NCBI GenBank assembly: GCA_033782935.1
Contig: JAWQEG010000166.1
Span: forward strand, 3,624,001-3,688,000
Length of the DNA stretch: 64,000 bases
Origin: Petrolisthes cinctipes
Lineage: Eukaryota; Arthropoda; Malacostraca; Decapoda; Porcellanidae
Reading direction: 5' to 3'
The position numbers were made by a program, and so were the translations under genes. Every line of letters begins with the position of its first letter. Position 1 is the stretch's first letter. The notes under the pieces are model-generated. The model made no database searches. It was not told where the DNA came from and saw only the letters and a program-made list of their open reading frames with translations. Shown here piece by piece: positions 19,284 through 33,300 of the stretch.

Positions 19284-21796
19284 CCCAAAATATCGAATTT
19301 TCGGGTGTTTTGTGCCTGAATTTGAGATATAAACGGGTACAGAAGATGCATGCACATATTGACTTTGTACACCTAAAATATCGATTTTCAGCATGTTTTG
19401 GGCCTGTATTTTGAAAATACTCTAACTAGGAGTAGGCATGTACCGATCGCTTCTGGGACCCAAAAATATCGATTTTTCGGGTGTTTTGAGCCGGAATTTG
19501 AGATATAAACGGGTACAGAAGATGCATGCACATATCGACTTTGGACACTTAAAATATCGATTTTTAGCATGTTTTGAGCCTATATTTTGAAAACATTCTA
19601 GCACTGACTAGACATGTACAGATCGCTTCTGGGACCCAAAATTATCAAAATTTCGGGAGTTTTGAGGTTGAATTTGAGATATAAACGAGTGCAGAAGATG
19701 CATGCACATGTTGACTTTGGGCACCTAAAATATCGATTTTCAGCATGTTTTGAGCTTGCATCTGAGTAGGCATGTACAGATCGCTTCTGGGACCCCAAAA
19801 TATCGAATTTTCGGGTGTTTGGAGCCTGAATTTGAGATATAAACGGGTACAGAAGATGCATCCACATATCGACTTTTGGGCACCTAAAAGATCGATTTTC
19901 AGTATGTTTTGGGCCTGTATATTGAAAATACTCTAACACGGATTAGGCATGTACAGTTCGCTTCTGGGACCCCAAAATATCGAATTTTCGGGTGTTTTGG
20001 GCCTGAATTTGAAATATCGACTTTGGGCACCTAAAATATCGATTTTTAGCATGTTTTGGGCCTATATTTTGAAAATATTCTAGCACTGAGTAGGCATGTA
20101 CAGATCGCTTCTGGGACCCCAAAATATCGAATTTTCGGGTGTTTTGAGCCTCAAATTGAGATATAAACGGGTACAGAAGATGCATGCACATATCGACTTT
20201 TGGGCAACTAAAATATCGATTTTGAGCATGTTTTGGGTCTGTATCTTGAAAACATTCTAACTAGGAGTAGGGATGTACAGATCGCTTCTAGGACCCCAAA
20301 ATACCGAATTTTCGGGTGTTTTGAGCCTGAATTTGAGATATAAACGGGTACAGAAGATGCATGCACATATCGACTTTTGGGCACCTAAAGGATCGATTTT
20401 CAGTATGTTTTGGGCCTGTATTTTGAAAATACTCTAACACGGAGTAGGCATGTACAGTTCGCTTCTGGGACCCCAAAATATCGAATTTGCGGGTGTTTTG
20501 GGCCTGAATTTGAAATATCGACTCTGGGCACCTAAAATATCGATTTTTAGCATGTTTTGGGCCTATATTTTGAAAATATTCTATCACTGAGTAGGCATGT
20601 ACAGATCGCTTCTGGAACCCCAAAATATCTAATTTTCGGGTGTTTTGATTCTGAATTTGAGATATAAACGGATACAGAAGATGCATGCACATATCGACTT
20701 TTGGGCACCTAAAATATCGATTTTGAGCATGTTTTGGGTCTGTAGCTTGAAAACATTCTAACTAGGAGTAGGGATGTACAGATCGCTTCTGGGACCCAAA
20801 AATACCGAATTTTCGGGTGTTTTGAGCCTGAATTTGAGATATAAACGGGTACAGAAGATGCATGCACATATCGACTTTGGACATTTAAAATATCGATTTT
20901 CAGTATGTTTTGGGCCTGTATTTTGAAAACATTCTAGCACGGAGTAGGCATGTACTGTTCGCTTCTGGGACCCCAAAATATAGAATTTTCGGGTGTTTTG
21001 GGCCTGAATTTGAAATATCGACTTTGGGCACCTAAAATATCGATTTTTAGCATGTTTTGGGCCTATATTTTGAAAATATTCTAGCACTGAGTAGGCATGT
21101 ACAGATCGCTTCTGGGACCCCAAAATATCGAATTTTCGGGTGTTTTGATCATGAATTTGAGATATAAACGGGTACAGAAGATGCATGCACATATCGTCTT
21201 TCGGGCACCTAAAATATCGATTTTGAGCATGTTTTGGGTCTGTATCTTGAAAACATTCTAACTAGGAGTAGGGATGTACAGATCGCTTCTAGGACCCCAA
21301 AATACCGAATTTTCGGGTGTTTTGAGCCTGAATTTGAGATATAAACGGGTACAGAAGATACATGCACATATCGACTTTTGGGCACCTAAAAGATCGATTT
21401 TCAGTATGTTTTGGGCCTGTATTTTGAAAATACTCTAACACGGAGTAGGCATGTACAGTTTGCTTCTGGGACCCCAAAATATCGAATTTTCGGGTGTTTT
21501 GGGCCTGAATTTGAAATATCGACTTTGGGCACCTAAAATATCGATTTTTAGCATGTTTTGGGCCTATATTTTGAAAATATTCTAGCACTGAGTAGGCATG
21601 TAGAGATCGCTTCTGGGACCCCAAAATATCGAATTTTCGGATGTTTTGAGCCTGAATTTGAGATATAAACGGGTACAGAAGATGCATGCACATATCGACT
21701 TTTGGGCACCTAAAATATCGATTTTGAGCATGTTTTGGGTCTGTTTCTTGAAAATATTCTAACTAGGAGTAGGGATGTACAGATCGCTTCTGGGAT
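19284..21796 (+). repeat. Higher-order repeat, 2513-bp period, copy 1
   Basis: The sequence from about 19284 recurs 2513 bp later with very few differences, for example GGGAGTTTTGAGG here versus GGGTGTTTTGAGG in copy 2. Diagnostic variants shared by both include TTTTGTGCCTG and GACTTTGTACACC near the start. The unit contains about 15 monomers of mixed length. Confidence 0.92.
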
Positions 21797-24309
21797 CCCA
21801 AAATATCGAATTTTCGGGTGTTTTGTGCCTGAATTTGAGATATAAACGGGTACAGAAGATGCATGCACATATTGACTTTGTACACCTAAAATATCGATTT
21901 TCAGCATGTTTTGGGCCTGTATTTTGAAAATACTCTAACTAGGAGTAGGCATGTACCGATCGCTTCTGGGACCCAAAAATATCGATTTTTCGGGTGTTTT
22001 GAGCCGGAATTTGAGATATAAACGGGTACAGAAGATGCATGCACATATCGACTTTGGACACTTAAAATATCGATTTTTAGCATGTTTTGAGCCTATATTT
22101 TGAAAACAATATAGCACTGACTAGACATGTACAGATCGCTTCTGGGACCCAAAATTATCAAAATTTCGGGTGTTTTGAGGTTGAATTTGAGATATAAACG
22201 AGTGCAGAAGATGCATGCACATGTTGACTTTGGGCACCTAAAATATCGATTTTCAGCATGTTTTGAGCTTGCATCTGAGTAGGCATGTACAGATCGCTTC
22301 TGGGACCCCAAAATATCGAATTTTCGGGTGTTTGGAGCCTGAATTTGAGATATAAACGGGTACAGAAGATGCATCCACATATCGACTTTTGGGCACCTAA
22401 AAGATCGATTTTCAGTATGTTTTGGGCCTGTATATTGAAAATACTCTAACACGGATTAGGCATGTACAGTTCGCTTCTGGGACCCCAAAATATCGAATTT
22501 TCGGGTGTTTTGGGCCTGAATTTGAAATATCGACTTTGGGCACCTAAAATATCGATTTTTAGCATGTTTTGGGCCTATATTTTGAAAATATTCTAGCACT
22601 GAGTAGGCATGTACAGATCGCTTCTGGGACCCCAAAATATCGAATTTTCGGGTGTTTTGAGCCTCAAATTGAGATATAAACGGGTACAGAAGATGCATGC
22701 ACATATCGACTTTTGGGCAACTAAAATATCGATTTTGAGCATGTTTTGGGTCTGTATCTTGAAAACATTCTAACTAGGAGTAGGGATGTACAGATCGCTT
22801 CTAGGACCCCAAAATACCGAATTTTCGGGTGTTTTGAGCCTGAATTTGAGATATAAACGGGTACAGAAGATGCATGCACATATCGACTTTTGGGCACCTA
22901 AAGGATCGATTTTCAGTATGTTTTGGGCCTGTATTTTGAAAATACTCTAACACGGAGTAGGCATGTACAGTTCGCTTCTGGGACCCCAAAATATCGAATT
23001 TGCGGGTGTTTTGGGCCTGAATTTGAAATATCGACTCTGGGCACCTAAAATATCGATTTTTAGCATGTTTTGGGCCTATATTTTGAAAATATTCTAGCAC
23101 TGAGTAGGCATGTACAGATCGCTTCTGGAACCCCAAAATATCTAATTTTCGGGTGTTTTGATTCTGAATTTGAGATATAAACGGATACAGAAGATGCATG
23201 CACATATCGACTTTTGGGCACCTAAAATATCGATTTTGAGCATGTTTTGGGTCTGTAGCTTGAAAACATTCTAACTAGGAGTAGGGATGTACAGATCGCT
23301 TCTGGGACCCAAAAATACCGAATTTTCGGGTGTTTTGAGCCTGAATTTGAGATATAAACGGGTACAGAAGATGCATGCACATATCGACTTTGGACATTTA
23401 AAATATCGATTTTCAGTATGTTTTGGGCCTGTATTTTGAAAACATTCTAGCACGGAGTAGGCATGTACTGTTCGCTTCTGGGACCCCAAAATATAGAATT
23501 TTCGGGTGTTTTGGGCCTGAATTTGAAATATCGACTTTGGGCACCTAAAATATCGATTTTTAGCATGTTTTGGGCCTATATTTTGAAAATATTCTAGCAC
23601 TGAGTAGGCATGTACAGATCGCTTCTGGGACCCCAAAATATCGAATTTTCGGGTGTTTTGATCATGAATTTGAGATATAAACGGGTACAGAAGATGCATG
23701 CACATATCGTCTTTCGGGCACCTAAAATATCGATTTTGAGCATGTTTTGGGTCTGTATCTTGAAAACATTCTAACTAGGAGTAGGGATGTACAGATCGCT
23801 TCTAGGACCCCAAAATACCGAATTTTCGGGTGTTTTGAGCCTGAATTTGAGATATAAACGGGTACAGAAGATACATGCACATATCGACTTTTGGGCACCT
23901 AAAAGATCGATTTTCAGTATGTTTTGGGCCTGTATTTTGAAAATACTCTAACACGGAGTAGGCATGTACAGTTTGCTTCTGGGACCCCAAAATATCGAAT
24001 TTTCGGGTGTTTTGGGCCTGAATTTGAAATATCGACTTTGGGCACCTAAAATATCGATTTTTAGCATGTTTTGGGCCTATATTTTGAAAATATTCTAGCA
24101 CTGAGTAGGCATGTAGAGATCGCTTCTGGGACCCCAAAATATCGAATTTTCGGATGTTTTGAGCCTGAATTTGAGATATAAACGGGTACAGAAGATGCAT
24201 GCACATATCGACTTTTGGGCACCTAAAATATCGATTTTGAGCATGTTTTGGGTCTGTTTCTTGAAAATATTCTAACTAGGAGTAGGGATGTACAGATCGC
24301 TTCTGGGAT
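21797..24309 (+). repeat. Higher-order repeat, 2513-bp period, copy 2
   Basis: This is the tandem copy of 19284-21796. The match continues to about 24336 and then breaks (GTGTTTGGAGCC instead of GTGTTTTGTGCC). A small distinguishing change is ACAATATAGCAC near 22106 versus ACATTCTAGCAC in copy 1. Confidence 0.92.
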
Positions 24310-27300
24310 CCCAAAATATCGAATTTTCGGGTGTTTGGAGCCTGAATTTGAGATATAAACGGGTACAGAAGATGCATGCACATATCGACTTTTGGGCACC
24401 TAAAATATCGATTTTGAGCATGTTTTGGGTCTGTATCTTGAAAACATTCTAACTAGGAGTAGGGATGTACAGATAGCTTCTGGGACCCCAAAATATCGAA
24501 TTTTCGGGTGTTTGGAGACTGAATTTGAGATATAAACGGGTACAGAAGATGCATGCACATATCGACTTTTGGGCACCTAAAAGATCGATTTTCAGTATGT
24601 TTTGGGCCTGTATTTTGAAAATTTGAGATATCGACTTTGGACACCTAAAATATCGATTTTGAGCATGTTTTGGGTCTGTATCTTGAAAACATTCTAACTA
24701 GGAGTAGGGATGTACAGATCGCTCCTGGGACCCCAAAATATCGAATTTTTGGGTGATTTTGGCCTGAATTTAAGATATCGTCTTTGGGCACCTAAAATAT
24801 AGATTTTTAGCATGTTTTGGGCCTATATTTTGAAAATATTCTAGCACTGAGTAGGCATGTATAGATCGCTTCTGGGACCCCAAAATATCGAATTTTCGGG
24901 TGTTTTGAGCCTGAATTTGAGATATAAACAGGTACAGAAGATGCATGCACATATTGACTTTTGGGCAACTAAAATAACGATTTGGAGCATACATGTTTTG
25001 GGTCTGTATCTTGAAAACATTCTAACTAGGAGTAGGGATGTACAGATCGCTTCTGGGACCCAAAAATACCGAATTTTCGGGTGTTTTGAGCCTGAATTTG
25101 AGATATAAACGGGTACAGAAGATGCATGCACATATCGACTTTGGACACTTAAAATATCGATTTTTAGCATGTTTTGAGCCTATATTTTGAAAACATTCTA
25201 GCACTGACTAGACATGTACAGATCGCTTCTGGGACCCAAAATTATCGAATTTTTGGGTGTTTTGAGGTTGAATTTGAAATATCGACTTTGGGCACCTAAA
25301 ATATCGATTTTTAGCATGTTTTGGGCCTATATTTTGAAAATATTCTAGCACTGAGTAGGCATGTACAGATCGCTTCTGGGACACCAAAATATCGAATTTT
25401 CGGGTGTTTTGAGCCTGAATTTGAGATATAAACGGGTACAAAAGATGCATGCACATATCGACTTTTTGGCACCTAAAATATCGATTTTGAGCATGTTTTG
25501 GGTCTGTATCATGAAAACATTCTAACTAGGAGTAGGGATGTACAGATCGCTTCTAGGACCCAAAAATACCGAATTTTCGGGTGTTTTGAGCCTGAATTTG
25601 AGATATAAACGGGTACAGAAGATGCATGCACATATTGACTTTGGGCACCTAAAATATCGATTTTCAGCATGTTTTGGGCCTGTATGTTGAAAATACTCTA
25701 ACTAGGAGTAGGCATGTACAAATCGCTTCTGGGACCAAAAAATACCGAATTGTCGGGTGTTTTGAGCCTGAATTTGATATATACGGGTACAAAAGATGCA
25801 TGCAAGTATCGTCTTTGGACACTTAAAATATCGATTTTTAGCATGTTTTGAGCCTATATTTTGAAAACATTCTAACACTGATTAGACATGTACAGATCGC
25901 TTCTGGGACCCAAAAATATCGAATTTTCAGGTGTTTTGAGCCTGAATTTGAGATATAAACGGGTACAGATGATGCATGCACATGTTGACTTTGGGCACCT
26001 AAAATATCGATTTTCAGCATGTTTTGGGCCTGCATCTGAGTAGGCATGAACAGATCGCTTCTGGGACCCCAAAATATCGAATTTTCGGGTGTTTGGAGCC
26101 TGAATTTGAGATATAAACGGGTACAGAAGATGCATGCACATGTTGACTTTTGGGCACCTAAAAGATCGATTTTCAGTATGTTTTGGGCCTATATTTTGAA
26201 GATACTCTAACACAGAGTAGGTATGTACAGTTCGCTTCTGGGACCCCAAAATATCGAATTTTAGGGTGTTTTGGGCCTGAATTTGAGATATCGACTTTGG
26301 GCACCTAAAATATCGATTTTTAGCATGTTTTGGGCCTATATTTTAAAAATATTCTATCACTAAGTAGGCATGTACAGATCACTTCTGGGACCCCAAAATA
26401 TCGAATTTTCGGGTGTTTTGAGCCTGAATTTGAGATATAAACGGGTACAGATGATGCATGCATATATCGACTTTGGACACTTAAAATATCGATTTTTAGC
26501 ATGTTTTGAGCCTATATTTTGAAAAAATTCTAGCACTGAGTAGGCATGTACATATCGCTTCTGGGACCCAAAAATATCGAATTTTATGGTGTTTTGAGGT
26601 TAAATTTGGGATATAAACGGGAACAGAAGATTCATTTACATATCGACTTTTGGGTACCTAAAAGATCGATTTTCCGTATGTTTTGAGCCTGTATTTTGAA
26701 ATTACTCTAACACGGAGTAGGCATGTACAGTTCGCTTCTGGGACCCCAAAATATAGAATTTTCGGGTGTTTTGGGCCTAAATTTGAGATATCGACTTTGG
26801 GGACTTAAAATATCGATTTTTAGCATGTTTTGGGCCTATATTTTGAAAATATTCTAGCACTAAGTAGGCATGTACAGATCACTTCTGGGACCCCAAAATA
26901 TCGAATTTTCGGGTGTTTTGAGCCTGAATTTGAGATATAAACGGGTACAGATGATGCATACACATATCGACTTTGGACACTTAAAATATAGATTTTTAGC
27001 ATGTTTTGAGCCTATATTTTGAAAAAATTCTAGCACTGAGTAGGCATGTACAGATCGCTTCTGGGACCCAAAAATATCGAATTTTCAGGTGTTTTGAGCC
27101 TGAATTTGGGATATAAACGGGTCTAGAAGATGCATACACATGTTGACTTTGGTCACCTAAAATATCGATTTTTAGCTTGTTTTGGGCCTGTATTTTGAAA
27201 ATACTCTAATACGCAGTAAGCAAGTACAGATCGCTTCTGGGACCCAAAAATATCGAATTTTCGGGTATTTGGAGCCTGAATTTGAGATATAAACGGGTAC

Positions 27301-30300
27301 AGATGATGCATGCACATATCGACTTTTGGGCACCTAAAAGATCGATTTTAAGTATGTTTTGGGCCTGTATTTTGAAAATACTCTAACACGGAGTAGGCAT
27401 GTACAGTTCGCTTCTGGGACAACAAAATATCGAATGTTTGTGTGTTTTGAGGTTAAATTTGGGAAATAAACGGGTACAGAAGATGCATTTACATATCGAC
27501 TTTTGGGCACCTAAAAGATCGATTTTCAGTATGTTTTGAGCCTGTATTTTAAAAAATACTCTAACACGGAGTAAGCATGTACAGTTCGCTTCTGGGACCC
27601 CAAAATATCAAATTTTCGGGTGTTTAGGGCCTGAATTTGAGATATAAACGGGTACAGAAGAAGCATGCACATATCGACTTTTGGGCACCTAAAATATCGA
27701 TTTTGAGCATGTTTTGGGTCTGTATCTTGAAAACACTCTAACTAGGAGTAGGGATGTACAGATCGCTTCTGGGACCCAAAAATATCGAATTTTCGAGTGT
27801 TTTGAGCCTGAATTTGAGATATAAACGGGTACAGAAGATGCTTGCACATATCGACTTTGGACACTTAAAATATCGATTTTCAGCATGTTTTGGGCCTATA
27901 TTTTGAAAACATTCTAGCACTGAGTAGGCATGTACAGATCGCTTCTGGGTCCCAAAAATATCGAATTTTCGGGTGTTTTGACGTTGAATTTGGGATATAA
28001 ACGGGTGCAGAAGATGCATACACATGTTGACTTTGGTCACCTAAAATATCGATTTTCAGCTTGTTTTGGGCCTGTATTTTGAAAATACTCTAACACGGAG
28101 TAAGCAAATACAGATCGCTTCTGGGACCCCAAAATATCGAATTTTCGAGTGGTTTGAGCCTGAATTTGAGATTTAAACGGGTACAGAAGATGCATCCACA
28201 TATCGACTTTTAGGCACCTAAAATATCGATTTTTAGCATGTTTTGAGCCTATATTTTGAAAACATTCTAGCACTGACTAGACATGTACAGATCGCTTCTG
28301 GGACCCAAAATTATCGAATTTTCGGGTGTTTTGAGGTAGAATTTGAGATATAAACGAGTGCAGACGATGCATACACATGTTCAATTTTGTACCTAAAATA
28401 TCGATTTTTAGCATGTTTTGGGCCTGCATCTGAGAAGGCATGTACAGATCGCTTCTGGGACCCAAAAATATCAAATTTTCGGGTGTTTTGAGGTTAAATT
28501 TGGGATATAAACGGGTACAGAAGATGCATTTACATATCGACTTTTGGGCACCTAAAATATCGATTTTCAGTATGTTTTGAGCCTGTATTTTGAAAATACT
28601 CTAACACGGAGTAGGCATGTACAGTTCGCTTCTGGGACCTCAAAATATCGAATTTTCGGGTGTTTTGGGCCAGAATTTGAAATATCGACTTTAGGGACCT
28701 AAAATATCGATTTTTTGCATGTTTTGGGCCTATATTTTGAAAATATTCTAGCACTGAGTAGGCATGTACAGATCGCTTCTGGGACCCCAATATATCGAAT
28801 TTTCGGGTGTTTTGAGCCTGAATTTGATATATAAACGGGTACAGAAGATGCATGCACATATCGACTTTTGGGCACCTAAAATATCGATTTTGAGCATGTT
28901 TTGGGTCTGTATCTTGAAAACATTCTAACTAGGAGTAGGGATGTACAGATCGCTTCTTGGACCCAAAAATACCGAATTTTCGGGTGTTTTGAGCCTGAAT
29001 TTGAGATATAAACGGCTACAGAAGATGCATGCACATATCGACTTTGGACACTTAAAATATCAATTTTCAGCATGTTTTGGGCCTGTATTTTGAAAACATT
29101 CTAGCAATGAGTAGGCATGTACAGATCGCTTCTGGGACCCCAAAATATCGAGTTTTTGGGTGTTTTTGACCTGAATTTGAGATATCGACTTTGGGCACCT
29201 AAAATATCGATTTTTAGCATGTTTTGGGCCTATATTTTGAAAATATTCTAGCACTGAGTAGGCATGTACAGATCGCTTCTGGGACCCCAAAATATCGAAT
29301 TTTCGGGTGTTTTGAGCCTGAATTAGAGATATAAACGGGTACAGAAGATGCATGCACATATTGACTTTGGGCACCTAAAACATCGATTTTCAGCATGTTT
29401 TGAGCCTATATTTTGAAAAAATTCTAGCACTGACTAGACATGTACAGATCGCTTTTGGGACCCAAAATTATCAAATTTTCGGGTGTTTTGAGGTTGAATT
29501 TGAGATATAAACGAGTGCAGAAGATGCATACACATGTTGACTTTGGGCATCTAAAATATCGATTTTCAGCATGTTTTGGGCCTGCATCTGAGTAGGCTTG
29601 TACAGATCGCTTCTGGGACCCCAAAATATCGAATTTTTGGGTGTTTGGAGCCTGAATTTGAGATATAAACGGGTACAGAAGATGCATGCACATATCGACT
29701 TTTGGGCACCTAAAAGATCGATTTTTAGTATGTTTCCGGCCTGTATTTTGAAAATACTCTAACACGGAGTAGGCATGTAAAGTTCGCTTCTGGGACCCCA
29801 AAATATCGAATTTTCGGGTGTTTTGGGCCAGAATTTGAAATATCGACTTTGGGCACCTAAAATATCGATTTTTAGCATGTTTTGGGCCTATATTTTGAAA
29901 ATATTCTAGCACTGAGTAGGCATGTACAGATCGCTTCTGGGACTCCAAAATATCGAATTTTCGGGTGTTTTGAGCCTGAATTTGAGATATAAACGGGTAC
30001 AGAAGATGCATGCACATATCGACTTTTTGGCATCTAAATTATCGATTTTGGGCATGTTTTGGGTCTGTATCTTGAAAACATTCTAACAAGGAGTAGGGAT
30101 GTACAGATCGCTTCTAGGACCCAAAAATGCCGAATTTTCGAGTGTTTTGACCCTGAATTTGAGATATAAACGGGTACAGAAGATGAATGCACTTTGGGCA
30201 CCTAAAATATCGATTTTCAACATGTTTTGGGCCTGGATTTTGAAAATACTCTAACTAGGAGTAGGCATGTACAGATCGCTTCTGGGACCCAAAAATATCT

Positions 30301-33300
30301 AATTTTCGGGTGTTTTGAGCCAGAATTTGAGTTATAAATGGGTATAGAAGATGCATTCACATATCGACTTTGGACACTTAAAATATCGATTTTTAGCATG
30401 TTTTGAGCCTATATTTTAAAAAACATTCTAGCACTGACTAGACATGTACAGATTGCTTCTGGGACCCAAAATTATCGAATTTTCGGGTGTTTTGAGGTTG
30501 AATTTGAGATATAAACGAGTGCAGAAGATGCATAACACATGTTCAATTTGGGTACCTAAAATATCGATTTTTAGCATGTTTTGGGCCTGCATCTGAGTAG
30601 GCATGTACAGATCGCTTCTGGGACCCCAAAATATTGAATTTTCGTGTGTTTTGAGCATGAATTTGAGATATAAACGGGTACAGAAGATGCATGCACATAT
30701 CGACTTTTGGGCACCTAAAATATCGATTTTGAGCATGTTTTGGGTCTGTATCTTGAAAACATTCTAACTAGGAGTAGGGATGTACAGATCTCTTCTGGGA
30801 CCCAAAAATACCGAATTTTCGGGTGTTTTGAGCCTGAATTTGAGATATAAACGGGTACAGAAGATGCATGCACATATAGACTTTGGACACTTAAAATATC
30901 GATTTTCAGCATGTTTTGGGCCTGTATTTTGAAAACATTCTAGCACTGAGTAGGCATGTACAGATCGCTTCTGGGACCCCAAAATATCGAATTTTCGGGT
31001 GTTTTGAGCCTGAATTTGAGATATAAACGGGTACAGAAGATGCATTCACATATTGACTTTGGGCAGCTAAAATATCGATTTTGAGCATGTTTTGGGCCTG
31101 TATTTTGAAAATACTCTAGCTAGGAGTAGGCATGTACAGATCGCTTCTGGGACCTAAAAATATTGAATTTTCGGGTGTTTTGAGCCTGAATTTGAGATAT
31201 AAACAGGTACAGAAGATGCATGCTCATATCGACTTTGGACACTTAAAATATCGATTTTTAGCATGTTTTGAGCCTATATTTTGAAAACATTCTAGCACTG
31301 ACTAGACACGTACAAAATCGCTTCTGGGACCCAAAATTATCAAATTTTTGGGTGTTTTGAGGTTGAATTTGAGATATAAACGAGTGCAGAAGATGCATAC
31401 ACATGTTCAATTTGGGAACCTAAAATATCGATTTTCAGCATGTTTTGGGCCTGCATCTGAGTAGGCATGTACAAATCGCTTCTGGGACCACAAAATATCG
31501 AATTTTCGGGTGTTTGGAGCCTGAATTTGAGATATAAACGGGTACAGAAGATGCATGTACATATCGACTTTTGGGCACCTAAAAGATCGATTTTCAGTAT
31601 GTTTTGGGCCTGTATTTTGAAAATACTCTAACACTGAGTAGGCATGTACAGATCGCTTCAGGGACCTCAAAATATCGAGTTTTTGGGTGTTTTGGACATG
31701 AATTTGAGATATCGACTTTGGGCACATAAAATATCGATTTTTAGCATGTTTTGGGCCTATATTTTGAAAATATTCTTGCACTAAGTAGGCATGTACAGAT
31801 CACTTCTGGGACCCCAAAATATCGAATTGTCGGGTGTTTTGAGCCTGAATTTGAGATATAAACGGGTACAGATGATGCATGCACATATCGACTTTGGACA
31901 CTTAAAATATCTATTTTTAGCATGTTTTGAGCCTATATTTTGAAAAAATTCTAGCACTAAGTAGGCATCTACAGATCGCTTCTGGGGCCCAAAAATATCG
32001 AATTTTCGGGTGTTTTGAGGTTAAATTTGGGATATAAACGGGTACAGAAGATGCATTTACATATCGACTTTTGGGCACCTAAAAGATCGATTTTCAGTAT
32101 GTTTTGAGCCTGTATTTTGAAAATACTCTAACTAGGAGTAGGCATGTACAGATCGCTTCTGGGACCCAAAAATATCGAATTTTCGGGTGTTTTGAGCCGG
32201 AATTTGAGATATAAACAGGTACAGAAGATGCATGCTCATATCGACTTTGGACACTTAAAATATCGATTTTTAGCATGTTTTCAGCCTATATTTTGAAAAC
32301 ATTCTAGCACTGACTAGACACGTACAAATCGCTTCTGGGACCCAAAATTATCAAATTTTTGGGTTTTTTGAGGTTGAATTTGAGATATAAACGAGTGCAG
32401 AAGATGCATACACATGTTCAATTTGGGAACCTAAAATATCGATTTCCAGCATGTTTTGGGCCTGCATCTGAGTAGGCATGTACAAATCGCTTCTGGGACC
32501 ACAAAATATCGAATTTTCGGGTGTTTGGAGCCTGAATTTGAGATATAAACGGGTACAGAAGATGCATGGACATATCGACTTTTGGGCACCTAAAAGATCG
32601 ATTTTCAGTATGTTTTGGGCCTGTATTTTGAAAATACTCTAACACGGAGTAGGCATGTACAGTTCGCTTCTGGGACCCAAAAATTTCGAATTTTCGGGTG
32701 TTTTGGGCCTAAATTTGAGATATCAACTTTGGGGACCTAAAATATCGATTTTTAGCATGTTTTGGGCCTATATTTTGAAAATATTCTAGAACTAAGTAGG
32801 CATGTACCGATCACTTCTGGGACCCCAAAATATCGAATTTTCGGGTGTTTTGAGTCTGAATTTGAGATATAAACGGGTACAGATGATGCATGCACATATC
32901 GACTTTGGACACTTAAAATATCGATTTTTAGCATGTTTTGAGCCTATATTTTGAAAAAATTCTAGCACTGAGTAAGCATATACAGATCGCTTCTGGGACC
33001 CAAAAATATCGATTTTTCGGGTGTTTTGAGGTTGAATTTGGGATATAAACGGGTGCAGAAGATGCATACATATGTTGACTTTGGTCACCTAAAATATCGA
33101 TTTTCAGCTTGTTTTGGGCCTGTATTTTGAAAATACTCTAACACGGAGTAAGCAAGTACAGATCGCTTCTGGGACCCCAAAATATCGAATTTTCGAGTGT
33201 TTTGAGCCTGAATTTGAGATATAAACGGGTACACAAGATGCATCCACATATCGACTTTTGGGCACCTAAAAGATCGATTTTTAGTATGTTTTGGGCCTGT

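Noticed and set aside
29424..30017. Long open frame on the minus strand of the satellite (197 codons), and dozens of similar ones of 60-170 codons
   Set aside because: They are translations of the repeat itself. The same peptide blocks recur in every frame because 176 is not a multiple of three, and none has a recognisable domain or gene-like context. The satellite simply has few minus-strand stops.
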